Assembly (NCBI GenBank): GCA_019187085.1
Contig: JABARS010000012.1
Location: 40,672-104,671, forward strand
Length of the DNA stretch: 64,000 bases
Direction of reading: 5' to 3'
DNA from: Pseudorhodoplanes sp.
Lineage (GTDB): Bacteria > Pseudomonadota > Alphaproteobacteria > Rhizobiales > Xanthobacteraceae
Below, in pieces: positions 42,700-54,675 of the stretch; the stretch's first letter is position 1; each line of letters starts with the position of its first letter. Both the position numbers and the translations under genes were made by a program. Below the pieces are notes generated by a model. The model saw nothing but the letters and a program-made list of their open reading frames with translations, was not told the DNA's origin and searched no databases.

Positions 42700-45665
42700 G
42701 CGTTCGCGTGTCGGTTTCCGGATTCGGCGCCGCAAGTCTCGCCGCGCGCGTCGATGCTGCGCCGTTCGTCGAGCCTGGCGATGCCGTCACTGTCGACGAA
42801 TGGCTCGCCGCTCATTCGGCGGCGGCCGACCGTCTCCGGCCGGCGATGGCCGCCAATCCTGTGCTGGAACGTCTGCTGGCGGGCCTTGGACACCGTTCTC
42901 CCTATCTGTGGGGACTGGGCAGCGCCGATCCCGAGCGGCTGATCAGGATTCTCGCCGCCGATCCCGACAAATATCTCGACGCCCTCCTTGAACAGGCAGA
43001 CGCCGCCATCCCCGCTGCCTCGTCGGAAGCCGAGGCGATGCGGCTCCTGCGCGACCTGAAGGCGGAGGCCGCGCTGCTGATCGCGCTCGCCGACATCGGC
43101 GGCGTCTGGTCGGTGATGCAGGTGACCGCGGCCCTGACCGGTCTTGCCGACTGCACGGTCCGCACCGCGCTGCGCTATCTGCTTAACGATGCGGGCCGGC
43201 GCGGCACGCTCCGTTCGCCGAATCCCGGCGAGCCCGAAGCCGGTTCGGGCTATTTCGCGCTGGCCATGGGCAAGATGGGCGCCGGCGAACTGAACTATTC
43301 GAGCGACATCGACCTGATCGTGCTGTTCGATCCCGACGCCCCGGCGCTGCCGGCCGACGTCGAGCTTGCCGCCTTTCACATCCGCCTCACGCGCGGGCTT
43401 GTGAAGCTCCTTCAGGAGCGCACCGCCGACGGCTATGTCTTCCGCGTCGACCTGCGCCTGCGGCCGGATCCCGCATCGACCCAGATTGCGATCTCCACGG
43501 TCAGCGCGCTCGATTATTACGAGCATCGCGGGCAGAATTGGGAACGCTCGGCGATGATCAAGGCGCGCGTCTGCGCCGGCGATGCCGTCGCCGGCGAAGC
43601 CTTCCTCAAGGCGCTCACGCCGTTCGTCTGGCGCAAATACATGGACTTTGCCGCCGTCGCGGACATTCACGCGATGAAGCGCCAGATCCACGCCTACAAG
43701 GGGCACGGGGAGATCGCCGTCGAAGGCTTCAACGTCAAGCTCGGCCGCGGCGGCATTCGCGAGATCGAGTTTTTTGTCCAGACGCAGCAACTGATCGCCG
43801 GGGGACGCCACCCGGAACTACGCGACCGGCGCACGCTTGCGACGCTTGCCGCCCTCGTCGAAGGCGGCTGGATCGAGGCCGACGCGCGCGACGATCTGGA
43901 GCGTGCGTATCTGTTCCTGCGGACGGTCGAGCACCGGCTGCAGATGGTCGCCGACGAGCAGACGCATTCGCTGCCGGCTGATGCCGAGCGGATGCAGGGA
44001 TTTGCCCGCTTCTGCGGCTATGCCGACCGCGACGCATTCGCGGACGCGCTGGTCGGGCACCTGCGCAAGGTTCAGGTCCATTATTCGCGTCTGTTCGAGC
44101 TTGCCGAAGTGGCGACCGACGAGCGGCTGGTCTTCAGGCCGGACGCCGACGATCGCGGCACGCTCGACCGCCTGACGGAGCTCGGCTTCCGCAATCCGCT
44201 CGAGGTCTCCGCGACGCTGCGCGGCTGGCTCGCCGGCCGCATGCCGGCGCTGCGCAGCGAGTTTGCGCGCGAGCAGCTTCAGGGATTCATTCCGCAACTT
44301 CTGACCCATCTGTCGCGGGCGGAAAATCGCGACACGGTGCTGGTCGCGTTCGAGCGCTTTCTGACGGGCCTGCATCCGGGCGGGGCAGGGCGGCTGTTTT
44401 CGCTGCTGCGCCAGAATCCCGGGCTGCTGGCCTTGTTCATGCTGATCCTGAGCGACGCGCCGCGTCTGGCCGACATTCTGGCCGGGCATCCGCAGGTGAT
44501 CGACGGGTTGATCGATCCGGCCTTCTTCGGCGCGGTGCCCGACGCCGACACGCTGCGCGACGCGCTGCACAGTTCGCTCGCGCAGGCCACTTCCTACGAG
44601 GATTTTCTCGACCGGCTCCGCCTGTTCGGTCAGGAGCACATGTTCCTGATCGGCGCGCGCATCCTGTCCGGCACGCTGTCGGCCGAGCTTGCCGGACAAG
44701 CCTTCGCGCGGCTTGCCGACGTGATCATCCGCGCGCTGCATCGCGAGGTGGAGGAAAAGTTCGCGCAGGCGCACGGCCGCATCAGGGATCAGAAGACCGC
44801 GCTGCTCGCGATGGGCAAGCTCGGCGGGCGGGAGATGACCGCGACCTCCGATCTCGACCTGATCCTGGTCTACGACTTCGACGAGGCGCATCCCGAATCC
44901 GACGGCTCGCGCCCGCTTTACGGGGCGCAATATTTCGCCCGCCTGACGCAGCGCCTGATCAGCGCACTGACGGCGCGGACGAATTACGGCGCGCTCTATG
45001 AGGTCGATATGCGCCTGCGGCCGTCCGGCCGTTCGGGGCCGGTGGCGACCCAGCTCGCCTCCTTCCGCCATTATCAGGAGCACGACGCCTGGACCTGGGA
45101 GCACATGGCGCTGACGCGCGCGCGCGTCGTCTCGGCGACCCCGGGCTTCGAAGCGGCCGTGCAGGAGGTCATCGGCTCCGTGCTACGCCGGCCGCGCAAT
45201 CGCGAGCTGATCGCCGGCGACGCGCTGGAGATGCGCAACGCCATCGCGCAGGAGAAGCGCGACGACGACCGCTGGGACCTCAAATACGCCGCCGGCGGTC
45301 TCATCGACATCGAATTCCTCGCGCAATATCTCCAGCTTGTCTACGCCGCCGGCCATCCGGCCCTGCTCGATACCTCGACCGCGCGCACGCTGGAGAAGGC
45401 GACCCGCATCGGCCTGCTCGCCGCCGACGATTCGGAAGTGCTGCGCTCGGCGACGCAGCTCTATCAGGACCTGAGCCAGATCCTGCGCCTGTGCATTGCC
45501 GGCAGGTTCGAGCCGGACAAGGCCGGAGTCGGTTTGCAGGAATTGCTGGCGCGCGCGGCGGACGTGCCGAATTTTGCGACGCTCGACGCCTATCTTGCCG
45601 ATCTTGAGCCGCGCGTGCGGCGCAGTTTTCTGCGCATCCTCGGGGCGCCGGCCGTCGTCGACTGA
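42696..45665 (+). CDS. glnE: Glutamine synthetase adenylyltransferase/deadenylylase GlnE
   Basis: A 989-residue bifunctional enzyme that turns glutamine synthetase off and on by adenylylation. Two nucleotidyltransferase domains carry the metal-binding motif: YSSDIDLIVLFDPD (about 205-218) for deadenylylation and TSDLDLILVYDFD (about 714-726) for adenylylation, each with downstream RLRPSGRSG/LRLRPDPAS loops. Length is standard. It is co-transcribed with the upstream kinase. Confidence 0.96.
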   Translation: MSVRVSVSGFGAASLAARVDAAPFVEPGDAVTVDEWLAAHSAAADRLRPAMAANPVLERLLAGLGHRSPYLWGLGSADPERLIRILAADPDKYLDALLEQADAAIPAASSEAEAMRLLRDLKAEAALLIALADIGGVWSVMQVTAALTGLADCTVRTALRYLLNDAGRRGTLRSPNPGEPEAGSGYFALAMGKMGAGELNYSSDIDLIVLFDPDAPALPADVELAAFHIRLTRGLVKLLQERTADGYVFRVDLRLRPDPASTQIAISTVSALDYYEHRGQNWERSAMIKARVCAGDAVAGEAFLKALTPFVWRKYMDFAAVADIHAMKRQIHAYKGHGEIAVEGFNVKLGRGGIREIEFFVQTQQLIAGGRHPELRDRRTLATLAALVEGGWIEADARDDLERAYLFLRTVEHRLQMVADEQTHSLPADAERMQGFARFCGYADRDAFADALVGHLRKVQVHYSRLFELAEVATDERLVFRPDADDRGTLDRLTELGFRNPLEVSATLRGWLAGRMPALRSEFAREQLQGFIPQLLTHLSRAENRDTVLVAFERFLTGLHPGGAGRLFSLLRQNPGLLALFMLILSDAPRLADILAGHPQVIDGLIDPAFFGAVPDADTLRDALHSSLAQATSYEDFLDRLRLFGQEHMFLIGARILSGTLSAELAGQAFARLADVIIRALHREVEEKFAQAHGRIRDQKTALLAMGKLGGREMTATSDLDLILVYDFDEAHPESDGSRPLYGAQYFARLTQRLISALTARTNYGALYEVDMRLRPSGRSGPVATQLASFRHYQEHDAWTWEHMALTRARVVSATPGFEAAVQEVIGSVLRRPRNRELIAGDALEMRNAIAQEKRDDDRWDLKYAAGGLIDIEFLAQYLQLVYAAGHPALLDTSTARTLEKATRIGLLAADDSEVLRSATQLYQDLSQILRLCIAGRFEPDKAGVGLQELLARAADVPNFATLDAYLADLEPRVRRSFLRILGAPAVVD

Positions 45666-45678
45666 GCGCGCGGGCCGT

Positions 45679-47976
<2,298 letters not shown>

Positions 47977-48161
47977 CGAAGGCCCCCGGTTCGGATTACC
48001 CTGCCAGCGTCCGGAAGGATGTGCCGCATCTCCCCGAATCACTTTCGATTGGAATCGAAAGGCTCGCTTTTGTCGAGAGTCCGCAGAGTCAAGACCGCAA
48101 TCTTTTTATGAACAAGTCTGCCGGCGGGCTCGGACGGCCGCATCCCGCCGGCGTGGCCGGC

Positions 48162-50810
48162 TCAATGGTCGGAAAGCGCCCGCTCGGCGATGTCCTTGAC
48201 GTCGGCGGAGAGGCCGGCGGTCGCCGCAATGCGCCGCAATGCGGCTTCGGCATGGCCGCACCGTCCGCTCTCCAGCGCGCGCCAGCTCCGGAATGCGGTC
48301 AGGAGACGGGCCGCGACCTGCGGGTTTCGCCGGTCGAGCCGCAGAGCGTGCTCGGCCACGAAGTCGTAGCCGGCGCCGTCGGCGCGGTTGAACTGGGTGG
48401 CGTTGCCCTGGGCGAAGGTGCCGATCAGCGCGCGGACGCGGTTCGGGTTCTCGATCGAGAAGGAGGGATGGTTCAGCAGCGCTGACACCCGGTCAAGCGT
48501 CGCGGGTTCGGGGATCGCGGCCTGCAGGGCCAGCCATTTGTCGATGACGAGCGGGTCGCCGGCATAGCGGCGCTGGAAATCGTCGAGCGCGGCCTCACGC
48601 TGCGCGGTGTCGTGCAGCGACAGCGTTGCCAGCGCGGCGCTCCGGTCGGTCATGTTGTCGGCCGCCTGGTATTGCGCATAGGCGCGCGCGATCGCTTCAG
48701 TCCCGGCGCCGGCCGCGAGCAGATCGAGCGCGACGTTCTTCAGCGCGCGCCGCCCGGCGCTTGCCGCGTCGGGCCGGTAGGGGCCCGGCGTCGTCATGCC
48801 CGCATAGGTGGCGAGCAGCGGCGTCTTCAGTTGCCGGCCGACGAAAACGCGCAGCGCCTGGCGGGCACGGAAGATCGCGTCGGGATCGACGTCCCTGCCG
48901 ATTTCGCGCGCGATGTCGGCTTCGCCCGGAAGCGTCAGCGCCAGCGCGACATAGGCCGGCTCGAGCGCGCGGTCGGCGAGGATGGCGGCAAGCGCGTCGG
49001 CCAGCCCCTGATCGTCGGATGTTGGCCGGCCCGCGCGCAGCGCCGCGACATTGGCGACCAGGCGGCGCGTCGCAAGCGTCTGCAGGACCTGCCAGCGATT
49101 GAACGGATCGCCGTCACAGGCGGCGAGATGCTGCAGGTCGGCAGGCGCGAGATTGGCGACGAGCTTGATGGGGGCGGAAAAGTTGCGGTTGATCGACAGG
49201 ACCGGCGGCTCCGCCACGTCGCGGAACAGGATGCTGGTCGCCGCCTCGCTGAGCGCCAGGACATGGCCCGGACCGAGCGCCGCGCCGTCGGTGTGGAGCG
49301 GCATGTCCGCGCCGTCGCGCCCGACGAGCCCGAGCGCGAGCGGGATCACCATCGGCTGCTTGGAGTCCTGGCCGGGCGTCGGCGGCAGCGTCTGCGCGAG
49401 GTCGAGCCGGTAGGTTTTGGCTTTCGGATCGTAGACGCCGTCCGCGATCACTTCCGGCGTGCCGGCCTGCGAATACCAGCGCATGAACTGGTCGAGATCG
49501 CGCCCGGCCGCTTCGGCGAAGCAGGCGATGAACTGCTCGATCGTGGCGGCCTGTCTGTCGTGGCGTGCGAAATACAGATCCATGCCGGCGCGGAAGCGCT
49601 CGGGCCCGATCAGGGTTTTCAGCATGCGGATGACCTCGGCGCCCTTCTCATAAACGGTCGCCGTATAGAAATTATTGATTTCATTATATATTTCAGGGCG
49701 AACCGGATGCGCCAGCGGCCCGGCATCCTCGACGAACTGATGCGTGCGCAGAAGCCGCACGTCGGCGATGCGCTTGACCGCGCGCGAGCGCTGATCGGCG
49801 GTGAATTCCTGGTCGCGGAAGACCGTCAGTCCTTCCTTCAGGCATAGCTGGAACCAGTCGCGGCAGGTGATGCGGTTGCCGGTCCAGTTGTGGAAATACT
49901 CGTGCGCGATGATCGCCTCGATATTGGCGAAGTCGGCGTCGGTCGCGGTGTCGGGGCTGGCGAGCACGTACTTGTCGTTGAAGATGTTGAGGCCCTTGTT
50001 CTCCATCGCCCCCATGTTGAAGTCCGACACCGCCACGATCATGAAAATATCGAGATCGTATTCGCGGCCGAACGCTTCCTCGTCCCAGCGCATGGAGCGT
50101 TTGAGCGCATCCATCGCATAGGCGCAGCGGTCCTCCTTGCCGGGCTCGCAATAGATTTTGAGCGCGACCTCGCGCCCGGACATGGTGACGAAACGATCCT
50201 CGACGCAGCCGAGCACGCCGCCGACGAGCGCGAACAGATAGGAGGGCTTGGGGAACGGGTCGTGCCAGACCGCGAAATGGCGGCCGCCCGGCAATTCTCC
50301 GTGCTCCACCAGATTGCCGTTGGCCAGCAGCACCGGCGCTTCGGTGCAATCGGCCTCGATACGTGTCGTGTAGACGGCCATCACGTCGGGACGATCGAGG
50401 AAATAGGTGATGCGGCGGAAGCCTTCCGCCTCGCACTGCGTGCAATAGGCTTTCTGCGAGCGGTAAAGCCCCATGAGCTGGGTGTTGGCGGAGGGATCGA
50501 TCACGGTCTCGATGTCGAGGACGAACGGCCGCTGCGGCGGCTGGGCGATGGTCAGGCTGTCGGGCGCGGCATTGTAGGCTTGCGCAGTGAGCGGCGCGCC
50601 GTCGATCGCAAGCGAGACGAGTTTGATCTCGTCGCCGTCAAGATGCAGCGGCGCCGGCGCGACGGCGGCGGGATTGGGACGGACGGCGAGCTTCGCGCGC
50701 ACGCGCGTGGCGTTGCGGTCGAGGGCGATGTCGAGACTGACGGTATCGATCAGCCAGTCCGGCGGACGATAGTCCTGCAGGCGGACGGGGCGAGCCTGTT
50801 CGGTGCGCAT
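48162..50810 (-). CDS. pepN: Aminopeptidase N
   Basis: An 882-residue M1 zinc aminopeptidase. The substrate motif is MGAMENKGLNIF (about 256-267) and the zinc site is IAHEYFHNWTGNRITCRDW with the third ligand Glu in LKEGLTVFRDQEF. Length is that of E. coli PepN. It trims N-terminal residues in the cytoplasm. Separate from the kinase by about 185 bases in which no gene is seen. Confidence 0.96.
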   Translation of the reverse strand: MRTEQARPVRLQDYRPPDWLIDTVSLDIALDRNATRVRAKLAVRPNPAAVAPAPLHLDGDEIKLVSLAIDGAPLTAQAYNAAPDSLTIAQPPQRPFVLDIETVIDPSANTQLMGLYRSQKAYCTQCEAEGFRRITYFLDRPDVMAVYTTRIEADCTEAPVLLANGNLVEHGELPGGRHFAVWHDPFPKPSYLFALVGGVLGCVEDRFVTMSGREVALKIYCEPGKEDRCAYAMDALKRSMRWDEEAFGREYDLDIFMIVAVSDFNMGAMENKGLNIFNDKYVLASPDTATDADFANIEAIIAHEYFHNWTGNRITCRDWFQLCLKEGLTVFRDQEFTADQRSRAVKRIADVRLLRTHQFVEDAGPLAHPVRPEIYNEINNFYTATVYEKGAEVIRMLKTLIGPERFRAGMDLYFARHDRQAATIEQFIACFAEAAGRDLDQFMRWYSQAGTPEVIADGVYDPKAKTYRLDLAQTLPPTPGQDSKQPMVIPLALGLVGRDGADMPLHTDGAALGPGHVLALSEAATSILFRDVAEPPVLSINRNFSAPIKLVANLAPADLQHLAACDGDPFNRWQVLQTLATRRLVANVAALRAGRPTSDDQGLADALAAILADRALEPAYVALALTLPGEADIAREIGRDVDPDAIFRARQALRVFVGRQLKTPLLATYAGMTTPGPYRPDAASAGRRALKNVALDLLAAGAGTEAIARAYAQYQAADNMTDRSAALATLSLHDTAQREAALDDFQRRYAGDPLVIDKWLALQAAIPEPATLDRVSALLNHPSFSIENPNRVRALIGTFAQGNATQFNRADGAGYDFVAEHALRLDRRNPQVAARLLTAFRSWRALESGRCGHAEAALRRIAATAGLSADVKDIAERALSDH

Positions 50811-50852
50811 CGTTCTCCTTTGGACGCGCGGCCGGGCGAGGTCAAGCGCGGA

Positions 50853-52232
50853 TCAGAGGTCGGTGCCGTGCGAGGGTTCGGCGTGACCGATGACGCGCTT
50901 GATCGAGGGCCATTTCACGCGCAGGGCGCGCTCCAGCTCGTCGACCTTTTCGTGCACGACATGGACCGGTTCCCCGGCATCGGCGCGACAATGGAAATTG
51001 ACGATGTCGCCCTGCGCGGTCTCGCGCACGCGCACGTCATGGACGTCGCAGATCGTGCCGAGCGTCGCGGCGAGCGCGGACAGATCGGCTGCGATCGCGC
51101 GCACGCGCGCGGGCCCCGCGTCGCGGCCGCTTTCGTCGTACACCTGCAGCGGTTCGATATGGGTCTCGACCTCGACCTCCGAGCCCAGCTCGTCGTTGAT
51201 CGCCGTTTCCAGCCCGTCGGCGATGGCGTGCGCGGCCCCGAGCGGCAGCGTGCCGTCGACTTCCAGATCGAGCGAGACCGACAGCCGGCCGTCGAGGTCA
51301 TGCACGGTGACGTGATGGACCGCGAGCGCGCGGTTGCGGGCGATGACCATGACGCGCTCCATCACCGTCTCGTCGTCGAGCGCGCGCGGGTCGATCGTGA
51401 TGCTGATCTCGGCGCCCGGATGGTCGCTGAGGATATCGTTGCGCACCTTGTCCTTGAGCGCCGCGACGCGGTCCATCGGCAGCGTGCGGCTGACGGCGAG
51501 CCCCAGCTCGACGAAGACCTGCGGACCGACCTGACGCGCGCGCACGCTCTCCACCGCGACCACGCCCGGCACCTGTCCGGCAAGGCGGGTGAGGCGCCCG
51601 GAAAGGCCGGCCGGCGCGGTGTCCAGCAAGGTGTCGATGGTGCGGCGGCCGAGCCGCCATCCGGCCAGGCACACGAAGACCGCAACGACGATCGCCGCCG
51701 CGGCGTCCGCCCACCAGTAGCCGAACGCGATCCCGATCAGGCCCACCAGCACCGCCAGCGAAGACCACATGTCGGAGCCGAAATGCAGGGCGTCGGCTTC
51801 CAGCGCCTCGCTCGATGTCTCGGAGGCGACGCGGTAGAGAAGACGCGCGCGGAAAAAGTCGATCACGATGGACGCGATAATGACCACGAAGGCCGGGATC
51901 GTCGCCTCGACATGGCTCTCGCCCGCGAGCAGGCGCTTGCCCGCCTCCCACAAGACGATGCCGGACAGCAGGAACAGCAGGCCGGTCGCCGCCAGCGCGG
52001 TGACGCTCTCGACCTTGCCGTGGCCGTAATGGTGCTCCTCGTCGGCCGGCTGGCCGGAGATGCGCACCGCGAAATACGTCATCACGGTCGCGACGAAATC
52101 GAGCAGCGAATGCGCGGCCTCCGAGAGGATCGCGAGCGAGCCGGTCGAGAAGCCGACGATCGCCTTGGCGACGGTGAGGCCGCCGGAGGCGACGATCGAG
52201 GAGAGCGCGACCTTTTCCTTGGTTTGCTGCAT
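50853..52232 (-). CDS. Cation diffusion facilitator (CDF) metal transporter
   Basis: A 459-residue protein. The first 210 residues hold six membrane helices with the metal-binding HxxxD pairs (SEAAHSLLDFVA, ADALHFGSDMWSS) and the HYGHGK loop. The C-terminal half is long and contains two CDF-like cytoplasmic modules (VAVESVRARQVGPQVFVELGL; VHHVTVHDLDGRLSVSLDLEV), about twice the usual size. It exports Zn, Fe or Mn. ATG 52232 is the start closest to the family's usual beginning. Confidence 0.9.
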   Translation of the reverse strand: MQQTKEKVALSSIVASGGLTVAKAIVGFSTGSLAILSEAAHSLLDFVATVMTYFAVRISGQPADEEHHYGHGKVESVTALAATGLLFLLSGIVLWEAGKRLLAGESHVEATIPAFVVIIASIVIDFFRARLLYRVASETSSEALEADALHFGSDMWSSLAVLVGLIGIAFGYWWADAAAAIVVAVFVCLAGWRLGRRTIDTLLDTAPAGLSGRLTRLAGQVPGVVAVESVRARQVGPQVFVELGLAVSRTLPMDRVAALKDKVRNDILSDHPGAEISITIDPRALDDETVMERVMVIARNRALAVHHVTVHDLDGRLSVSLDLEVDGTLPLGAAHAIADGLETAINDELGSEVEVETHIEPLQVYDESGRDAGPARVRAIAADLSALAATLGTICDVHDVRVRETAQGDIVNFHCRADAGEPVHVVHEKVDELERALRVKWPSIKRVIGHAEPSHGTDL

Positions 52233-52389
52233 GAAGTCCCGGCGGGATCGAGAGGCCGGGCTCATGTGGCGTAAGGCGGGCCGGAACGCAACCCGGATCG
52301 CGGCCCGCAGGGTCCCGGGGCCGGGATCGGATGCGTCGCATGGCCGGTCTGTCCGACAGGCAAAGCCGGCCGTCCGCTTCAACCGGGGC

Positions 52390-54570
52390 TTATTGCACCG
52401 CTGGTTTGGGTTCTTTGCCGGGGTCAACGGCACGGGCCACGCGGCACAGCAGCGCGCGCAACTGATAGGTGCCCATGGCCGGATCGTAGGGCGGCTGGTT
52501 GTCGGTGAGCAGGTTCACGTTCGACTGCCAGACGCCGTATTCCGGCGCCGGCTGGTCGGGGAACCACCAGCCGTGCTGGGCGCTCACCACGCGCGGGTCG
52601 ATCCCGGGGCTCAGCCTGGCTTTCTGCCGCATGCGGCCACGCCGGGTTTCGATCCACATCCAGTCGCCGTTCGCGATGCCGAAGCGGGCCGCGGTCTCCG
52701 GATGGATTTCGGCGATGGGATCGCGGCAGGCCTTGCGCAATTTCTCGATCTGGCGGTGCTCGGAATTGAAGAAGAACGGAATGCGCCCGCCGGTGGTGAG
52801 GACCAGCGGAAACTCCTCCGCGACTTTCGGCGCGCTGATGGGCGTCTCCGGCGCTTCCTCGTAATAGGGCAGGGGCGCGTAGCCGAGCTGCTCGAAGCGC
52901 GTGGCGTAAAGCTCGATCTTTCCGGTCGGCGTCCTGAAGCCCTTGTCCTCGTATTTGCGGTAGCGGAACGGGAGCTTGACCCAGCCGCGCTGCTTCAATT
53001 CGTCGAAAGTGACCCCGAGGCCGCCGCCTTCCAGTTGCGAATTGAGCACCTCTTCAACCGCTTCGGTGCCGACCGGCAGCTTCATGCGGCGCGCCAGCTC
53101 GACGAAAATCTCCTCGTCGGATTTGCACTCGTGGGTGCGCACCGCCTTCTGGTTGACCAGCACGACATTGGCCGCGATCGTCGGCAGCCCGGCAAGCTGG
53201 TTGATCTCCGGCCACGACGCCGCCGGCAGGATGATGTCGGCAAGCTCGGCCGTCGGTGTCATGAACAGGTCCGCGCACACGATGAAATCGAGCTTCATCA
53301 GCGCTTCGTAGGCCGCCTGCGAGTTCGCGTAGGTCGTGAGCGTGTTGTTGCCGAACACCAGGAACGCCTTGACCCAATAGGGGTTGCCCTCGCGCATCGC
53401 CTGCAGCAGCGTCGGGATGTGCGCGGCCGGAAGGTCGGCGCCTTCGCCGCCGAGCAGCTTGAACTTGTCGGCGCCGAGGCGCCTGGCGCTGGCTTCGGGC
53501 GTCAGATTCTCGATCAGGCTCGGGAAGCGGCCGAGCCCGTGCATGCCGAACACCCAGCCGCCCGGAACGTCGATATTGCCGGTGAGCGCCGGCAGCATCG
53601 ATATCGCGCGGATGGTCTGGATGCATTTTGGCGTGTGCTCGATGGCGCAGCCCCATTCCATCATCGCCGGCTTCGCGCGCGCGAACAGGCGCGCGGTTTC
53701 GCGGATCTTGTCCGCCGCGACCCAGGTGATCGGCTCGGCCCATTCCGGCGTATAGGGCTTCACCTGCTCCGCCAGCGCCTCGAAGCCGTGCGTCCATTCG
53801 CGCACGAACGGCTCGTCATAGAGACGCTCGCCAATAACCACGTTGAGCATGGCGAGCGCGAGCGCATCGTCCGCGCCGGGGCGCACGCGCAGCCACAATT
53901 TGGCGCGCTTGGCGAGCTCGGTCTCGCGCGGATCGACGACGATGATGTCCGGATCGTGCGCGAGGGCTTCGCGCACGTTGAAGCGCGTCTCGCCGTCGGG
54001 GCCGGAATTGAGCGGGTTGTGGCCCCAGAACAGGATGCATTGGGGCGGCACGTCGCCCGTATAGTCGCAGACCGGCAGGTCGCCGAAGGTCAGGATCGTC
54101 GTGTTGACGCGCGGATGGAAGCACTGGGCGAAACCCGGCTCGCACCAGTTCGGCGTGCCGAGCGCGTGGCCGAAACGGGAGACCCAGCGGATATGATGGC
54201 GTCCGGTGCCGGTGCCGAGCGCAATCGCTTCGGGGCCGTATTTGTCGCGGATGGCGAGCAGCTTCTCGCTGATCTCGTCGAGCGCCTCGTCCCACGAGAT
54301 GCGCTGCCAGCGCCCGGACTTGCGCTCCCCGAGCCGGCGCATCGGGAACTTCAGGCGGTCGGGATGATAGACGAGATCGGTGGTCACCGTCCCGATCGGA
54401 CACAGCCGGCCGTGATTGAGCGGGGAATCGGGGTCGCCTTCGACCTTCACAAGGACCCCGTCCTGCACGTGCATGAGTACGCCGCAGCCGCCATGGCATG
54501 AGCGGCACACGCTCTTGAGAACGACGGTGGGGGGATTGGTGCTGGAAATCTGCTTCTGCTGGATCGTCAT
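52390..54570 (-). CDS. Molybdopterin oxidoreductase of the DMSO-reductase family with N-terminal [4Fe-4S]
   Basis: A 726-residue catalytic subunit. Cys22, 25, 29 and 57 (CRSCHGGCG ... RLCPIG) bind a [4Fe-4S] cluster. The pterin-binding domains follow ([73 protein letters not shown]) and the final domain (GIANGDWMWIETRRGR). A Cys in PNWCEPGFAQCF lies where the Mo/W ligand or active-site loop is expected. No twin-arginine signal, so it is cytoplasmic. It is last in a minus-strand group with a COG0523 GTPase and an M24-like protein. Substrate unknown. Confidence 0.88.
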   Translation of the reverse strand: MTIQQKQISSTNPPTVVLKSVCRSCHGGCGVLMHVQDGVLVKVEGDPDSPLNHGRLCPIGTVTTDLVYHPDRLKFPMRRLGERKSGRWQRISWDEALDEISEKLLAIRDKYGPEAIALGTGTGRHHIRWVSRFGHALGTPNWCEPGFAQCFHPRVNTTILTFGDLPVCDYTGDVPPQCILFWGHNPLNSGPDGETRFNVREALAHDPDIIVVDPRETELAKRAKLWLRVRPGADDALALAMLNVVIGERLYDEPFVREWTHGFEALAEQVKPYTPEWAEPITWVAADKIRETARLFARAKPAMMEWGCAIEHTPKCIQTIRAISMLPALTGNIDVPGGWVFGMHGLGRFPSLIENLTPEASARRLGADKFKLLGGEGADLPAAHIPTLLQAMREGNPYWVKAFLVFGNNTLTTYANSQAAYEALMKLDFIVCADLFMTPTAELADIILPAASWPEINQLAGLPTIAANVVLVNQKAVRTHECKSDEEIFVELARRMKLPVGTEAVEEVLNSQLEGGGLGVTFDELKQRGWVKLPFRYRKYEDKGFRTPTGKIELYATRFEQLGYAPLPYYEEAPETPISAPKVAEEFPLVLTTGGRIPFFFNSEHRQIEKLRKACRDPIAEIHPETAARFGIANGDWMWIETRRGRMRQKARLSPGIDPRVVSAQHGWWFPDQPAPEYGVWQSNVNLLTDNQPPYDPAMGTYQLRALLCRVARAVDPGKEPKPAVQ

Positions 54571-54643
54571 CTCGCCCTCTGCCGGCGCCTCGCCAGGCGC
54601 CGAAGTGGCGAAATTCTACCAGCGGGGTGATCGCCAGGTTATT

Positions 54644-54674
54644 CAGAATTAGAAACACTCGATAGAATTTATCG
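54644..54674 (-). promoter_or_regulatory. Inverted repeat and shared 12-mer upstream of the molybdopterin gene
   Basis: On the plus strand CAGAATTAGAAA (54644-54655) is followed by the inverted repeat CGATA-GAATT-TATCG (54660-54674). The same 12-mer plus another inverted repeat occurs at 57303, in front of the M24-like gene. This suggests one regulator, probably the LysR protein encoded at 57849, and also that the molybdopterin gene has its own promoter. Confidence 0.45.
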
Positions 54675-54675
54675 A

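Noticed and set aside
49890..54501. Two frames of about 800 codons on the plus strand (49890-52274 and 52060-54501)
   Set aside because: Shadows of pepN, the CDF transporter and the molybdopterin oxidoreductase; low-complexity translations.
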